From NCBI GenBank assembly GCA_009869945.1, contig WIXG01000023.1:356840-420839 (forward strand): a DNA stretch of 64,000 nucleotides, given 5' to 3'. Positions 25,801 to 38,900 of this stretch are shown in pieces. This DNA is from Mesaphorura yosii. Its lineage: Eukaryota; Arthropoda; Collembola; Poduromorpha; Tullbergiidae. The notes under the pieces are model-generated. The model searched no databases. It was not told the origin of the DNA and worked only from the letters and a program-made list of their open reading frames with translations. Each line of letters begins with the position of its first letter. The stretch's first letter is position 1. A program made the translations under genes and the position numbers.

Positions 25801-28410
25801 ATAAGAACCAGGCGGTATTTGACAGAAAGCAAACAGAAGCCAAGTGAATCTCAACTCGGCAACAACTTTCTTCTTTCGGTGTCCCTTTTCCAGATTCTGT
25901 CAAAATTCTCCTATCTCAAAACTCAAAACCTTTCTGGTGCTGTGCCCGTATATGACGACGTTAAAATTATTTCCTGTCGCATTGAGAAGTGAGAACTACC
26001 TTGGCAGGCATGGATTGGTGACTGTCGCAGTCGCAGTTGCAAATTCTCTGCCGCCACTGCCGCTTCTGCTGTAACAGTGACCCATTATAGTGTGCTCCAT
26101 CATTGTCATCGTCAATCGTCATCATTTCACTTTACCGTGGCAGTGTGGCACGGCACACGCACGTGGCACTTGTTCTTGTTAGCGAGTCAGACGTTACAAA
26201 CGAACGTGACTTTATTTCGGAAGCGCCAAGCGCAAAATTGAAAAGAAAAAGAAAGAAGCCTGAAGCAGCAGCTGAACCTGAAACTGAAACCGAGGTAAGT
26301 TATTCACTGTACGTGCATCATAAATCGTACATCGTTTACGATTAAACAAATTTTCGCATCACTCTGTCCATACGCACGAGGCCTGAGCACATTTCACGCT
26401 TGAGATTCCAGTCTCAAATTACAATCGCAATTGCATGCTCGTTGTCACTTTTGTTTCTGCCTGTGACTGTGACTGCTGCGATGCGACAACTCGAAACAAG
26501 TGTGTTATGAAATTATTATTCTGCCTTATACGGAGCATAAAGCAGGGAAAATTAGAACCCGACATTTTTATTATCGGTATTATACCATAACATGAGACGA
26601 TAAATACTTGTGCTTGGAGTATCGCGTGCTTGGAAACACTTTGGCAAATATAACTTAATGCCATTGCCATTGTGTAGATTACTTTCTAGGCACATGGCTC
26701 ATGGACGAGTAGAGCAGCGAAACGTTTAAATATTCATTTGACAACAAATTCAGGCCAACGCCACGTCGAGTTTCAATTTCTTATTTTGATTAGTTGTGCT
26801 TTCCTTCGTCCACGTCGTTGCGTTGGACGGGCCAAGCCAAAGCCAAAACCAAGTCTGCGACATTTCTCTTTTAATAACAGGACTTTCACTTTCGCTAGTA
26901 TGACCTGCAATTTGCCGCGGCCAATTCAGGAAATTTGCATAAAGTGCTTAGTGCGAGGCAGGGTGAATTACACAATGCGTCATAATTTTAAACGTATGAA
27001 GTTGGCAGACCTGCAAGAAATCGCACCTGTTTCTTCCCGTCCTTTTTCAGAAGTAGTTCCTTCGCTCGCCAGGCCTGAGGTGGAAGTAGAAGTCTAATAA
27101 TTCATGGCTCCAATTTGTACCCGTTTGCCGTTTATATAACCTTACCTTGCCTTAACTGCCTTTTCTTTACGCGTCATTTGTGCACTAAATAAATTCACTA
27201 AATGCTTCATTCGTTTCCTGCACTTGCGAGCTAGTTCATATTTCATGCGGCAGCGGCACGGTCTTTCCTTTTCTGTAGTATAAAATGCAGGATGAATTTC
27301 GTATATTTCGTTGGACGCACAAGTTTGCGATGAATCGGATGATATTTAATCTGTCAAAATAAAGACTTTAATATTCTCTTCCCCAACAACCAAAGCAAAG
27401 TCCAGAATTTAGGCCATCGCAACGCTGAGCCGTAACCCGCCACGGCCACAAAAACATTGCCATTGCGTAATTTAGAAAGAGAAAGTCAGAATGAATGACA
27501 TGCCAACACAGCACAGAGCGAACATAAACGGTACACTCTTAAAGCGATTTGGGCTATATATAGCATGGCAAGAGAATTCGGGATGCTGCTGCACTTGGCA
27601 CTGGCACCATTGCCTAATTTCCCATTTCTCTTTCGTGGTCCAATTCCTGTGCACATTCGTTCTTGTCTGTGTCTGTACAGACAAGCTATCTGTACATGGA
27701 GAATGTAGGTCAAAGAGATTCTGCTGAATGTGTTTTTTGCTGCTGTTCTGCTTCTTCCCTCATGTGCGTAATGCATTATGTCTTCGACTTTTTAAGACGC
27801 TTCCAGTCACTTGTTTCACTGCTTGCCTTGACTATGTTTCTTTTCTCCTTCTACGTGTAATAAAAGCATATGTCTTCTGCACTGTATTGCACTTCTTTTA
27901 TTTTCTGAAACAAATACTTCGAGCTTCTCCAGTTCACTTTCACTTAAATCTAAAATGACAGCCGAGAATGACTTACGCGCGCGTTCAGCTGGAAGGAGTT
28001 CAATTTCTTTTGCGTTATGCTTCTTCCATTGACATCGTTTGACTTGGAAATTGCTAAACTCATGTTGAGTGTTGAGTGTTTAATGTTTCGTCCGAGGCAA
28101 TGCCTCGTGTGCTATGTAAGGAATCTATTTTTTATTTCTTTGTCCTAATTCTTTGACTTTCTTTCTTTTCCAACTTGGGATTTCTTATAGATAGGCCAAG
28201 GACTTTCTTCGTGCGCCGCAACCACAGCCAAAACACAACACAGGCGACGTGAGGCAGCCTCAACATAATTTCATCGGAACTGACAATCGCTTTTTTCATC
28301 TTGTACAAGATTAATTTCCTCCCTCGACTAAGTTCGCTCTTGGTCTTGGAATTTAACCAAAAAACTCCGAAATTAGGGCAAGTGCACAATCATAAGCATC
28401 AGCATCCAAA
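22835..28410. other. Large non-coding stretch, Zasp-like gene to InaF gene
   Basis: About 5.6 kb, starting with the 3' untranslated part of the Zasp-like gene. It is full of short degenerate repeats such as gccaaagccaaa and cagtcgcagttgc. A possible exon end KKPEAAAEPETETE with a GTAAGT donor at 26296 stands alone and is not called. No other gene recognised. Confidence 0.45.
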
Positions 28411-29544
28411 ATGTCCATGGAAAGTGGAAGCACGCGAAACACGCTTGGCTCGCAGCTCTCAACGACGTCCTCTACATCACGTAGCAGTGGCTCGTCGAAG
28501 GGGACGCCAAGTCGAAAGAAGGAATATTGGAAGAAAGACCGGAAAATCATTCGCATCCTCACTGTCGTCGCGTACATCGCAAGTGTGTCAATGGCAGCCG
28601 TGTTATTGAGTACATACTACGTGTTTATCTGGACATCCGACGTCCCAGTTGACGGGTCAAAGGGCGGTAATCAACGGAACAGGTTTGGTGGTGTGCGTAA
28701 ATCATCGAAAATTAACGCAGTCACTCCACCCGCATCGTACACGGGCCCGCGAAGAGTACTCGACTTTGTGCAACTCAACGCGCATCCCACAACAGCGATT
28801 AATCAATTAGGCAACGAAGGCGTAGAAGACTATGATGAGTACCAGCAGCAGAGAATGAGACCACAAGATCGAATTCCATCAAACGAGTACGGGCGGTCGG
28901 GGAGTAGAAAAAGGATGAAGAATCCAAAGGTGTACTACAGCCATCTGAATCCGAGGCGAGATCGAGATGAGGACCAGTACGGAGATGATCGTGATGCGGA
29001 TTTAGACGCAGAGTTGTTATCTTCCGCAGAGCATTCTGAACCCGTCGCATTGCCACTCGTGCAGAACGCGTTACCAGTCCCATTGCGGTCGCGGCCGCTG
29101 CTCACAGTGTCAGTCGCTAATGAGGGCGACCGAAATGAAATTGATACAAGAACCCACACAAGCACGAGTCGCACAACGACAAATAGCGTAGACAAACCAT
29201 ATGTGGATAGTGAATACGACGAGGACGAGTACGCGCTAATGAATTCAAATACGACGAAGCCTTATCGTCAAAGGCAAATCCCGACGCCCAGTGCGCCAGT
29301 TCCAATTACAAAGACGATATCAGCGTTTGTTCTTGACCCGACCACGATAGGAGGGCCGAGCACAACTCAATTAAGTAGCTCAGGTGCTTCTATTGCCTAC
29401 CCCTCATCCTCGACGCCAACGCGGCCGACGGTCACGACCACGCAGCCCATGATCTCATTACTGTGGAATGCTTCCAGATTAGCCGGGTCATCTGCAAATG
29501 CAAAAGCGGCCGCGGACCCGACTATGCACAAGACAATGAACTGA
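28411..29544 (+). CDS. InaF-motif membrane protein
   Basis: Intronless frame of 377 residues with ATG in a good context (CAAAATG). After a Ser/Thr-rich cytosolic stretch, residues 37-74 match the InaF motif: KKEYWKKDRKIIRIL followed by one membrane helix TVVAYIASVSMAAVLLSTYY and FIW. Drosophila InaF proteins support TRP channels in photoreceptors; vertebrate INAFM1 and INAFM2 share the motif and are about 140-150 residues. The remaining 300 residues are polar and low in complexity, with Asp/Arg-rich (DRDEDQYGDDRDADLDAE) and Thr/Ser/Pro-rich parts, probably extracellular and disordered. A donor-like GTAATC after position 28666, in phase 1, would let the motif be spliced to another tail (see exon at 35788). 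Confidence 0.82.
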   Translation: MSMESGSTRNTLGSQLSTTSSTSRSSGSSKGTPSRKKEYWKKDRKIIRILTVVAYIASVSMAAVLLSTYYVFIWTSDVPVDGSKGGNQRNRFGGVRKSSKINAVTPPASYTGPRRVLDFVQLNAHPTTAINQLGNEGVEDYDEYQQQRMRPQDRIPSNEYGRSGSRKRMKNPKVYYSHLNPRRDRDEDQYGDDRDADLDAELLSSAEHSEPVALPLVQNALPVPLRSRPLLTVSVANEGDRNEIDTRTHTSTSRTTTNSVDKPYVDSEYDEDEYALMNSNTTKPYRQRQIPTPSAPVPITKTISAFVLDPTTIGGPSTTQLSSSGASIAYPSSSTPTRPTVTTTQPMISLLWNASRLAGSSANAKAAADPTMHKTMN

Positions 29545-32500
29545 ATAGAACCCGACCGACCAGAACAGACGCCCGATTTTATCATCTCCGATCGGTAGCT
29601 GTACGTAATTTGAGCTGTATTAACAAAGATGTATGAAGATTTTATTTGTTTTGGCATCCAATAACTTGAATTTTTACGGAGTGAGTCTCTGGTCTCTCCC
29701 AAGACGACAAAGCGCACAGTTAACCAGTTTTTACTTGCTTAGAGTTTAGTTTTAGTTTGTTGTTGAAATAGAAATTCCAGCTAAACTCAACGATAACTCA
29801 ATGATAACGAATGCATTTTGTGAATGCCTGAAAATGTCTTCATCTTTTATTTTTATGACATTGTTCTAAAACTTTTACTGTACTATGCTACATTCCTGAA
29901 TTTAGTTTAGTTTCATGTCCACGTCGCCGTATGTTTTATGATCTCTAGCGTCAGTAGATAAAGTATGCTGCCAAGCACGAATGAGTTTCAGACTCCTTCA
30001 CCTTCATCTTTCCTACATCCTCTGTACATACGTGCGATGTTGATGCTGGACAGCATTTAATATTGATGAGAGCAAACTACCGCTGAGCGGAGCTCCGGGC
30101 GGGCAGGGAATTATTTTCTCATGAAGTTGAACTTGGCGTGCCGGCTTGGCGTTGGTGAAATGGTGAAGTTCAGGGTTACAGTTACAGCGAGATTACTCGT
30201 GCTAGATAAGCCCGTTTTGCTGGGATTATGGACGGCAAGACGCAATAAACTTTGCTCTCGGTTAGTGCACACCGTCGGTGAAACGTGAAAGTGAAGTGAA
30301 ATGTTGTTAATACTTTGTTATGCATTGCAATGTAAATATTTTAAATGTAAGCAAATAACGAGCAACATTTTTGTAGTAGTCTTAGGATAAATGGATAAAT
30401 TCGCTCTTTGATCGGATAAATATTTATGCAAGCCTGATTTATTAGTGCAGCCCTCGTTGGCTGTGACGGCGACCTTGTACTTGGATCTTGTAAGCGAAGC
30501 GCAGTATGAAAAAGAAAAGTTGGGAATAAATTTCACATTTTGAGTCTCCTACATAAATTACCTTCACTTTCGTTCGTGTTCGTGGCATTGCGCGTTTGCA
30601 TTTAATTACGTAATCTTGTATCATGCGGCGTGCATTTCTCTTTGAACTTTGCCTGCTCTGCATCTGCTCAGTATCTTTCCTCTCGAAATTACTAATTAGG
30701 AACAGCATCCTTGTAACACACACGACCATCAGCAATTTGGCTCAATGGAAAGTTTCTCCATGTCTACGTTGTAAAAGTCCATGCGGCATTTGGTGAACGG
30801 ATTTACTGAACAACTAACTTCTGTTCTGCTTGCGATACCGTCAGGACAAGACACCGAATATTACTCTATCCTGAGGACGTGGGGACTCGACTAGTATCTG
30901 TACGGGAAACAGATGCCACCATCCTACAACAAGAATACAAGTGCAAATGACTTGGCGCAACCAACTTGTTCACTTCTCCTTTGTTTAGCACCTCCACCCT
31001 TACGACTTGCTGGAGTCGGTGTCATATCGTGTGGACGTCAAAGTCAGAGCAAGTCAAGTCCAAACACAAAGCACGGCATAAAAGAAAGTTGACTCGTCAT
31101 GTCAGTGCAGATACTTTCCCTTTGTTTCTGTGCCAGTATTCATCGCCAGTGCAATTGATAATGGGGAGCCCACGGTTCGGACGTGACACTCTGCCGGACA
31201 CTATTCCCAGGAATTTTATTGTTTGTCTCCACTCCATCTCTTCATTCTGTCGCCTGTCGCCCGACCTGTCAGTGTCGGTCCTTTACATTGTGCCCAGCGC
31301 TTAATTAGAAACGGCCGTAACGTTCGTGGCACGTTGCAAAACCTTTAAACTGAGAATTCCGTCACTCGCATCTGCCACCAATTTCTATTTGTCTTGCTTC
31401 GCCAGATTTGACTGTTGAAAATGGAATCTGAATTTCAAATCCAGCCCGAGAAGTCTTGTACAAAATGGCTTCAGGCAAAGACAACCAGACAACGTGAGAT
31501 CAGACCAGTGTCACTCGAGTCACCGTGGTGTAGTTTTGAGCCATCAGTCGTTGTGCATCCAATTTTACGCCCGAGTTCCCCCTTTTCACTCTTGTTCCTG
31601 ATTGAATCTGCTGGTTTTAATAACAGGTTCGCTGGAAGTGAAAGGAAACATAATTAGAGGAGTATTGCCGTTGAAAGCAGATGCTTGAGTACAGGCACAG
31701 GCTGCTGCAAAAAATTTTTGAAAACTTCTGCAATGAATTATGCCTGTTCACTGATCGCATCGTCACTAAATCGAGACGAAGTGAAGCAGAGATTTGAAAA
31801 TTATCGCAAATCTTTCGTATAAACACAAATTGAAGATTCCAAAGCCATGAAAGATTACAAATTGGTTGTTTTATCCCATAACTTAAAGTGTGAATTTTCG
31901 TAAGGAAATTATTGCAGTGCAGGACAAGAAACTCTATTACAGAGAAAAGTAAAGCGGAAATTCTGGAAAGGGAAGTCGAAGTTGAAGTCAGAAAGGTGTA
32001 AAATGTGAGTGAGACTAATTTTGACAAATTGAATTCACGAAGAAAGAAGGAAACAATAAGCATTAGGCAACGACGTGTTGAATTCGGTATTCGATTAATT
32101 TGATCAACGCTTCGAATTAGGAATTTGCAAATATTTCATTTCATTCGTGTTGTGCTTGCGTGTATTGAAATGAAAAGAACAGATTTGTTAGGTGGCGTAG
32201 TACGAGTCCTACGAATACGACTGTTGCATTTCTAAATAGCTTGGACCGATGCCAGCAACAAGCCAAGAAGCGTGTTCACACAGAACACTCCGACACATTT
32301 TCACTAACAAGGCAGACGGAGCAGAGAGTTCTGCATCCAATTCGATGCTCGAGTTCAATTTCAATCTCGGCGTCTGCATTTGCATGCATGAAAGATTAAT
32401 ATTAAGGAAATGAAAAAATATTCGGCAACTTGCTCACAGTCGCAGTTCGCAGATCTTGGCTATGGCTATAAAACCTTGTTACACTAATCCCAATCAAAAT

Positions 32501-33274
32501 CCATAAACATGTACTCTGTAAACATTGAAGATGGAGATCAATAACTTTCATCCGATCGTGCCTTTGTCTTGCTGATGTAATTCCATAAAAGTGCGTGTAC
32601 CCGTGCCCGCGCGCCGTGAAAATACAGAGCAGTAACTTTTACGGCACGACGCCGCACCGAATCACTGAGTTTCTGATCCCTCCAATTATTATCCCGATTA
32701 CTCCTATAAAGCTATCATCAAGGGAAAGGTAAGGACTAGGAGATTGCATTTTATGGCTCATGAAAATCCTTTCACGATGATGTACACACGCTTTATTACA
32801 GTTGCGGAACGTGGAAAGTTCTTTCAGCCAATGTTTAACTATCAAAACTTGTTCGTAAGATGTAATCAATACGGGCGAGGTTTTGGCGAGGCATCTTGAC
32901 TTTGTGGCGGCTCGCCTTGTGTCATTGCCCGCAAGACTCAAGATTAAGACAGACGTACATTACATCGCTTTTTATTGAGCCGGAAGAAATCCCATCGTGC
33001 CATAAAGTCATACATGCTACAACAAAAGTACACAGAATGATAAATAAATATCGGAGTTCGTTGTTCCATTAAATTACTTTTCAAAACGCCATAAAAAGGA
33101 TCAGTTTCATGGGTAATATTATTGGCATTAAAGATACAGGCAACGCAGAAGAGCCCATCGCATTGTATAAAATGTAGGTAATGTCAATGTCCGGTTTTCG
33201 GCTTTATTTGACAAGCATCTCGATGAGGAGTAACGAGCAGATGATGTCGATGATAAGCTGCCGTCGCTGTCTGC
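29545..33274. other. Non-coding stretch after InaF gene
   Basis: About 3.7 kb without a supported gene. The first 100-200 bases should be 3' untranslated sequence. The minus-strand frame at 32639-32941 lacks codon or splice support. Confidence 0.4.
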
Positions 33275-33565
33275 TCAGGCATGTCGCTCACGTCTTCGTG
33301 TTTCAGCGTACTGCTGATAATAGTACTCGTACTTTCTCCTATCATCCTCGTATTGATCATACATTTCGTACTCCCTCCAATATGGTGTCCTGCTCCTGCT
33401 CGCGGAGTAATAACCGGTCTCCTCCTGCCAAGTTGTGGTGCGACTACTTCCTGCCAGCTCGAGTGGCGATGGAAAAATGTAATGTTGCGGAATCATCGAA
33501 TTTCCCATCGCAATAAATCCGGTTTTGAGCGCCTTGCCGACGTACTTCCCAGATGACTTCAGTGT
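33275..33565 (-). CDS. Terminal exon of unknown gene, Tyr/Arg-rich C-terminus
   Basis: A 3' exon on the minus strand: splice acceptor (pyrimidine-rich, ending AACAG) after 33565, then 96 codons and a stop. It reads LKSSGKYVGKALKTGF, then IAMGNSMIPQHY, then a Tyr/Glu/Arg-rich end with YDQYEDDRRKYEYYYQQYAE and RRRERHA. The phase is 0, which fits the phase 0 donor at 39636 of the unknown gene upstream on the same strand. Whether the two are joined is inferred. No family recognised. Confidence 0.55.
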   Translation of the reverse strand, partial: TLKSSGKYVGKALKTGFIAMGNSMIPQHYIFPSPLELAGSSRTTTWQEETGYYSASRSRTPYWREYEMYDQYEDDRRKYEYYYQQYAETRRRERHA

Positions 33566-35787
33566 CTGTTAATGACAAATACGGCAACGATCAGATTGAG
33601 TTCAGTAATTGGGAATTGTCGGATGTAACGGAATGCTGATAGGAATTACTCAGAAAAGTACACAGCGCACAGGAGAGAAAGCAGAGGAAGTGCAGAATGG
33701 GATTTGGATTTGATCGGGAACGAAAAGCAAAAGCAAACTCAGGCTGAACACGGCAAGGCAAGCAGCCCTCTGTGAATCGAGTAGCAGCTGCTGATACTCT
33801 CGAGATGAAAGCCAGCCTTGATACGAAATGATATCGCATTTTCTATCTGAATGATTACACAATTCTGGTTTCCCGATACAATCCGCCCAAGTGTACTACA
33901 TTTTACATGGATATGGATTTGCGAATCGCGATATTTTACTTTATTCCAAAATTCAATATTATTCTAGCCCCGTGCGTCGACTTGAGCTCGCAGGAGCAGA
34001 TTCGTTCAAATTCAAGTCTCTTGGGAAAACGATGAGCAGGAGTACGAGAACAAGAAAGCGAACAAGAAATGCTTTCCTATCAAGAGCTCCTTTGTAATGT
34101 TTGTAGTCTGCTAAACCTGATGCATTGCAGCGCACTTGCAGAACCCAAGTACAAATATTCCCATGATTTATCTCTCTGGTCCGCCAAGACATTCTTCACT
34201 TCACTCAAGGTTCCATATTTTATTCACGGGAATTTATGGAAGTCATGTCCAACGAATTATTATCGTGCCTTCCATAGCAGGCATACGGCGATACGGCACT
34301 TGTGTCTTTGACGTTGACGTCTTTGCGAACAAGAACAAAAATTCCATTACAAGACAAGCATTGGAATGCTGCGCCGAAATATGTCGACCCGATACCAGCT
34401 CACCAGGGACCAAAAGATCCGTTCTGATCTCCGAAACTGTTCTTCTATAAACAACTAGATACAAAGTGCATGCAGCATGTTTCAGTTTCAGAATCAATTT
34501 ATTTGCCACGTCGCCGAATAGATTCTGGTTCTGATCTTTCCTTGAGCATTAAAATTCCATTTTACATAAATCCTTGAACTGAAATTGAGTTGGTTGAGTA
34601 AGGGATTCATGTGAAATTCGTTGAATGTTTTCTATTCCACTTTGCCAAACAGATGTACTGGACTTGAAATCGCATTTTGATAGAATTTCTGATTTTGCTC
34701 GAATGAATAAGGTTGGGAAAATTCACAATTCACAATAAGAATGTCGAAACAAGATAAATTGAGCCATTGACTAGAGCATAGATGAGTTGAAATTAGCTAA
34801 AAGCACGTTACTCTGACATGGAATTTGGATCCGACATTCATTGATGACTGACCTGGCCATGATATTGAAGGTCAAAACACAATTGATGTAATTAGTAATT
34901 GATGAGGTCTTCTTACTTCTGAAATGACAAGGACCCACTAGTCATTACATCGAGCTAAACTGAAATGTATGTAGACAAGTCTCATCTCATTGCGCAAGCT
35001 GAGTCGGAAATTCAAAACGAAAAACAGTTTCTAACACACCGATTGAATGTTTAGGCTTTGGAGTAATTGGTCTCATGAATTATACGCACCCGTTTAAACA
35101 GAGTTAAATATGATTCGAACAACCATCAGGCTCTCGTCTTTTGGAGCGAATTTGTCATTTCGCCTAGGTCATGCGCATTTTTTCCTGTTCCGCTTTTGTC
35201 GCCATCACTTTTCCGCCTGAGAGTAGACAATTGGCAAGCCATAGAGAAGAAAATGTAATATTATATAACAAAGAAATGAGGAAGAAGAATGTAAGAGGCC
35301 CCCAAATATGTAGAAGACGGCCAAACTTTCTTGAAAGAGGATTTTCTCCCGAAACCCGACGAATTGAGTTGAAAGGAAAGAAAAACCTTCTTTTTCGCAG
35401 TTCGGAGGGATATTTCCTTCTCTTCTCAGAAAGATAAGTAAAATTAGTGAGAAGAAATTACTAAAAGACTGCGTGCAGCATTGGAAAGATAGACAGCGAA
35501 TGCAAATGGAATTCAATTGTAATTAGGTGGTAATCTCTCTCTGAGCCCCGGCTTCAGCTTCTCATTCTCACATTTTCCCCAGTTCCAAGCCCGAAAATAA
35601 GAATTAAGAATACGAAATTTAAGAAGTTGCGAGTTTCACTTTCTGTTCTTTATTCGTGAGTAAGCGAGAACTCTTCCATTGTCTTCGTGTCACTTCGAAA
35701 TGGAGAATGGAGACTGACATGACACCATCAGGCATCTACTTTGTTCACTTCAGCTGCCATTGTCTTATTGTCTTATCTTGCCCTCAG
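33566..35787. other. Non-coding stretch
   Basis: About 2.2 kb, AT-rich, with no gene I can support. It would be intronic if the minus-strand exons at 33275 and 39636 belong to one gene. Confidence 0.4.
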
Positions 35788-35960
35788 GAACGGATCTGGA
35801 GACTGTGGAGACAATGCGCAAAGCGCAATACGACATGGCCGTGGCGTACGCCAGCAGGATGAACGACGAGAGCGAAATGAGTGACATCAATTTTAAAGTA
35901 GAGCCACCACCACACAGAAGAAAGAAGGAGACAGACAGGCTCAGGAAGCTTAAATATTAA
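35788..35960 (+). CDS. Isolated 3' exon, charged 56-residue tail
   Basis: Preceded by a pyrimidine-rich acceptor ending CCCTCAG. In phase 1 it reads TDLETVETMRKAQYDMAVAY, ASRMNDESEMSDINFK, VEPPPHRRKKETDRLRKLKY, stop. Composition and codon use look coding. The upstream partner is not certain: the only plus-strand donor of matching phase in a recognised gene is in the InaF-motif frame at 28666, 7.1 kb away. A joined product would have about 142 residues, close to the vertebrate InaF-motif proteins. Confidence 0.45.
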
Positions 35961-38900
35961 ACGTGGATGAATGAGAAAGAAAGTCACGTTGTCACAGGCA
36001 AGGCAGGCACGACACGAGAGATAAGAGGATCTCCTGGATGGGTGTGCATTATATATTATGCAATTTTAAAATGAGAAAGGACCTCGCCATTTTTAAACGA
36101 ACACGACCTCATCAGGATTCTTGTTCATCTCCTCCTTGCCTTGCCTTGACTTGACGCGGGATCTTCATGCAGCTTCGGCTCCGAGATGCTAAACATTATA
36201 CGCAGACCATACACAAAAAGTAAGTAATTTTTGAAAGCATTTATGCCTTTCCCGTGCTATGCCGTATTGAAAAGGCGGTGAACAGAAGCATGTAACAATA
36301 AACTTGGGCGAAACGTGCAAAAAGGAGCTCCGTTCCAGCTTACAACGTAATGTAAGACTTTCTTTTATTGGAAAGTCTTGCATCTTGCCAGCTACTTTAT
36401 TGTACTTTCCATTCTCTGACCCATCCGAGTTCTACGCGAGAAAACGACGACGTAAAGTAAAATTGCACTTACTTAAAGACGTTCGCCGTGCCATACGGGT
36501 GATGGAAAATGAAAGCAAGGCACGGAGCACGCGGCCAGGCCGAGTCTCGAAATAGAAGCAGCTTATTACTTATGCATATTAGTCTATTATGCAGTCTCAC
36601 ACTTTTTCATTGAACCGGGCGTGAGCCCGACTATTTGTGTGAACATAATAAAATGAACTTCACACTCCCATGCACAACGTGCGTGTAGGATGTGAATGGC
36701 AAATATGTAAATTACTGTAGGGAAAAGGAACACGCGTGCATGAATGAAACGAAGCATGATGCGTGAGGGCCTCAAGAAACGCAAAAATGCACTCTTTCAA
36801 TGTGTGAATCTGACTCTGACTCGCATGGCCATAGCATTATTATATTAGCACGCACTTTGGACAACACAGCATGGAAAATGTAGCTTGAGTTTGACGCTTG
36901 GCAATGGCATTGCGAAATTATCCAGCCTCTATGCCCATTAGGGCCCGAGTACCTTCAGGAACTCTGGACTTCATGTCAGGCATGTCGCCCGTGAAGAATG
37001 TAATGGAAATGGAATAGAATAAAATGACCGAAAATAAATCTGAGGTGAGAATTTCCTGGAAGTTCAGGAATGTGAAGTGTAACTCCGTATGTGAATGCGT
37101 AAATGGCTAATGCACTCGTAGAATTGTAGAATTACGACGAACGCAGTGACGAGGACAGGCAATGGCGGTCTGACAAAGCTTCCAGCATCCTGTCCTGAGC
37201 CCCGGCATGGGGTTGCAGAGTTCTAAAACAATCACAAAAGAAAATGCAAAAGAGGCAAGCCGAAAGTACAAAAATAAATAGACGGGAGTTCTTAAACAAA
37301 GAGCGAGGGCGGCCAGCAAAGGACAATGTTCAAAAAGTATGGAGAAATTACATGTTCAATTTCCATTTCCACAGATTTGACAAGAAAAAGTTTGCGCGAC
37401 GAACTCCCGTCGTCTGCCTGCCCTCTCGCCTCGTCGCTTTCTTCCGTTCCATGCATGGCACTCCACGCACATTTGTGAACGTGTAAGAGGACTTCGAACT
37501 CTTCAACTTTTCTTGAAAAAAGTTTAAAATGTTATGTTATATTAGGCATGGCATCGCATAAGCCTGGGCGACGCCCGCCCGCTCGCCAAAGCTGCGCCGC
37601 TCTGCTCAGTACTCACATATAATCGTAATGGACAGAACCGATGCGAGACGTACGAGATGTGGAAGACGTTTGCTTTCACTGCCTGCCTGACAGGACGGTT
37701 TTCTCCCTTCGACTTTCAAGGAACTGGTGTTCGTCATACTCATAATAATAACATTACACATTACACAGCGTGCTTGAGTTGAACAACCTTCGCCATCGGC
37801 TTCTACCCACTAGCGGCAGTACCAAGCCAATATTTACTTGAACATGAACAGCGCACTGCTAAGTTTGGTGAAAATCCCACGCCTCATTTCCGTCGCCCTC
37901 GCCTTTGATTGCTAAATTAACTTTCCAGCACTTCCTCATTCACAAATTACAATTTTAAGGAGAAGTGTATGCGTGCGTGTGACACCCAGCATGAAAGCGA
38001 GGGCTGAATTATGGATTATTGAGTGGTAAACAAGAAATACCGAGCTGGATAAATGCGGCCAAAATTTTCAATCAAGAACCTGCACAGTTTGCCAAAGAAA
38101 ATTGAAAATCAAGGCACAGCACATAACCGGGCGCCGCGTGTGCGAACAAATAAAAGCACGAGCGCGTGTCTGAGTGCGAGAACGAGAACAAGTTGAGGTT
38201 ATTACGGGGCCCAATTGAATGGAAACTGTAAATTGGGGAAAGTGCAGTGCAGCTGTACCACCATTGCACAAACGCAAGTTCAGAGAAAGAATTCATGTCA
38301 GCGACTCTGCCAGAAAATTTCATAGCCGAATAAATTCTTGTGCTGGGGCTTTGCGTGGCGTGACGGCCAAGAACGAGAGTCATATTTCTCAACGCCATTT
38401 GTAGTGCATGCAGGAAGTGAAAGGCACAGATAATTTATACCACGATGCATACCGTCCAATATGAATGGTTTGTCATTTTCTTGGCTGCTGAATTCTGTTT
38501 GTACCCGGCACTCAGCATTCGTCAACAATACAATGGTGAGTGCGTGTGTCGGTGCCTGTACAAGAAAAATTGGATTGCAAGAGTCAAACAAAAGGGTCCC
38601 ACAGTCAACTCACAGTACACTGGTACAATTGCTCCTGCCTTCTCCTTATTTGTCCCTTGGTATTTTAAATGAAATCACAAATGGATTTATGACTTGTCAT
38701 CAGAACAAGCAGGAAAAATTCAGGCAGGCATCGTCTTCTTTGTGGCATTGTCCGCTGAGGAGAACAAAAGCAATGAACTTTCTATTCTGACAGCATCTGC
38801 TGAAGAAAGAATTCACCTTCTTCATCCTCTACGATCAAGGAGAAAACAAGTCGTCGTCAATCATGAAATATGGCAGGGCAAAGCAATTCTAACCCTGTTC

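Noticed and set aside
25374-25992. Overlapping open frames on both strands (124 and 152 codons)
   Set aside because: Both are open over the same low-complexity, degenerate-repeat DNA; no splice context, domain or plausible codon pattern favours either.
26103-26345. Frame ending in KRKRKKPEAAAEPETETE with a GTAAGT donor
   Set aside because: The coding look comes from an AAR/GAA-rich simple sequence and there is no downstream exon in reach.
32639-32941. 100-codon minus-strand frame
   Set aside because: Tail resembles hydrophobic chance sequence; no start context, splice or family evidence.
38445-38533. Signal-peptide-like short exon MHTVQYEWFVIFLAAEF with GTGAGT donor
   Set aside because: No matching next exon on the plus strand; a 30-codon frame is easily due to chance.
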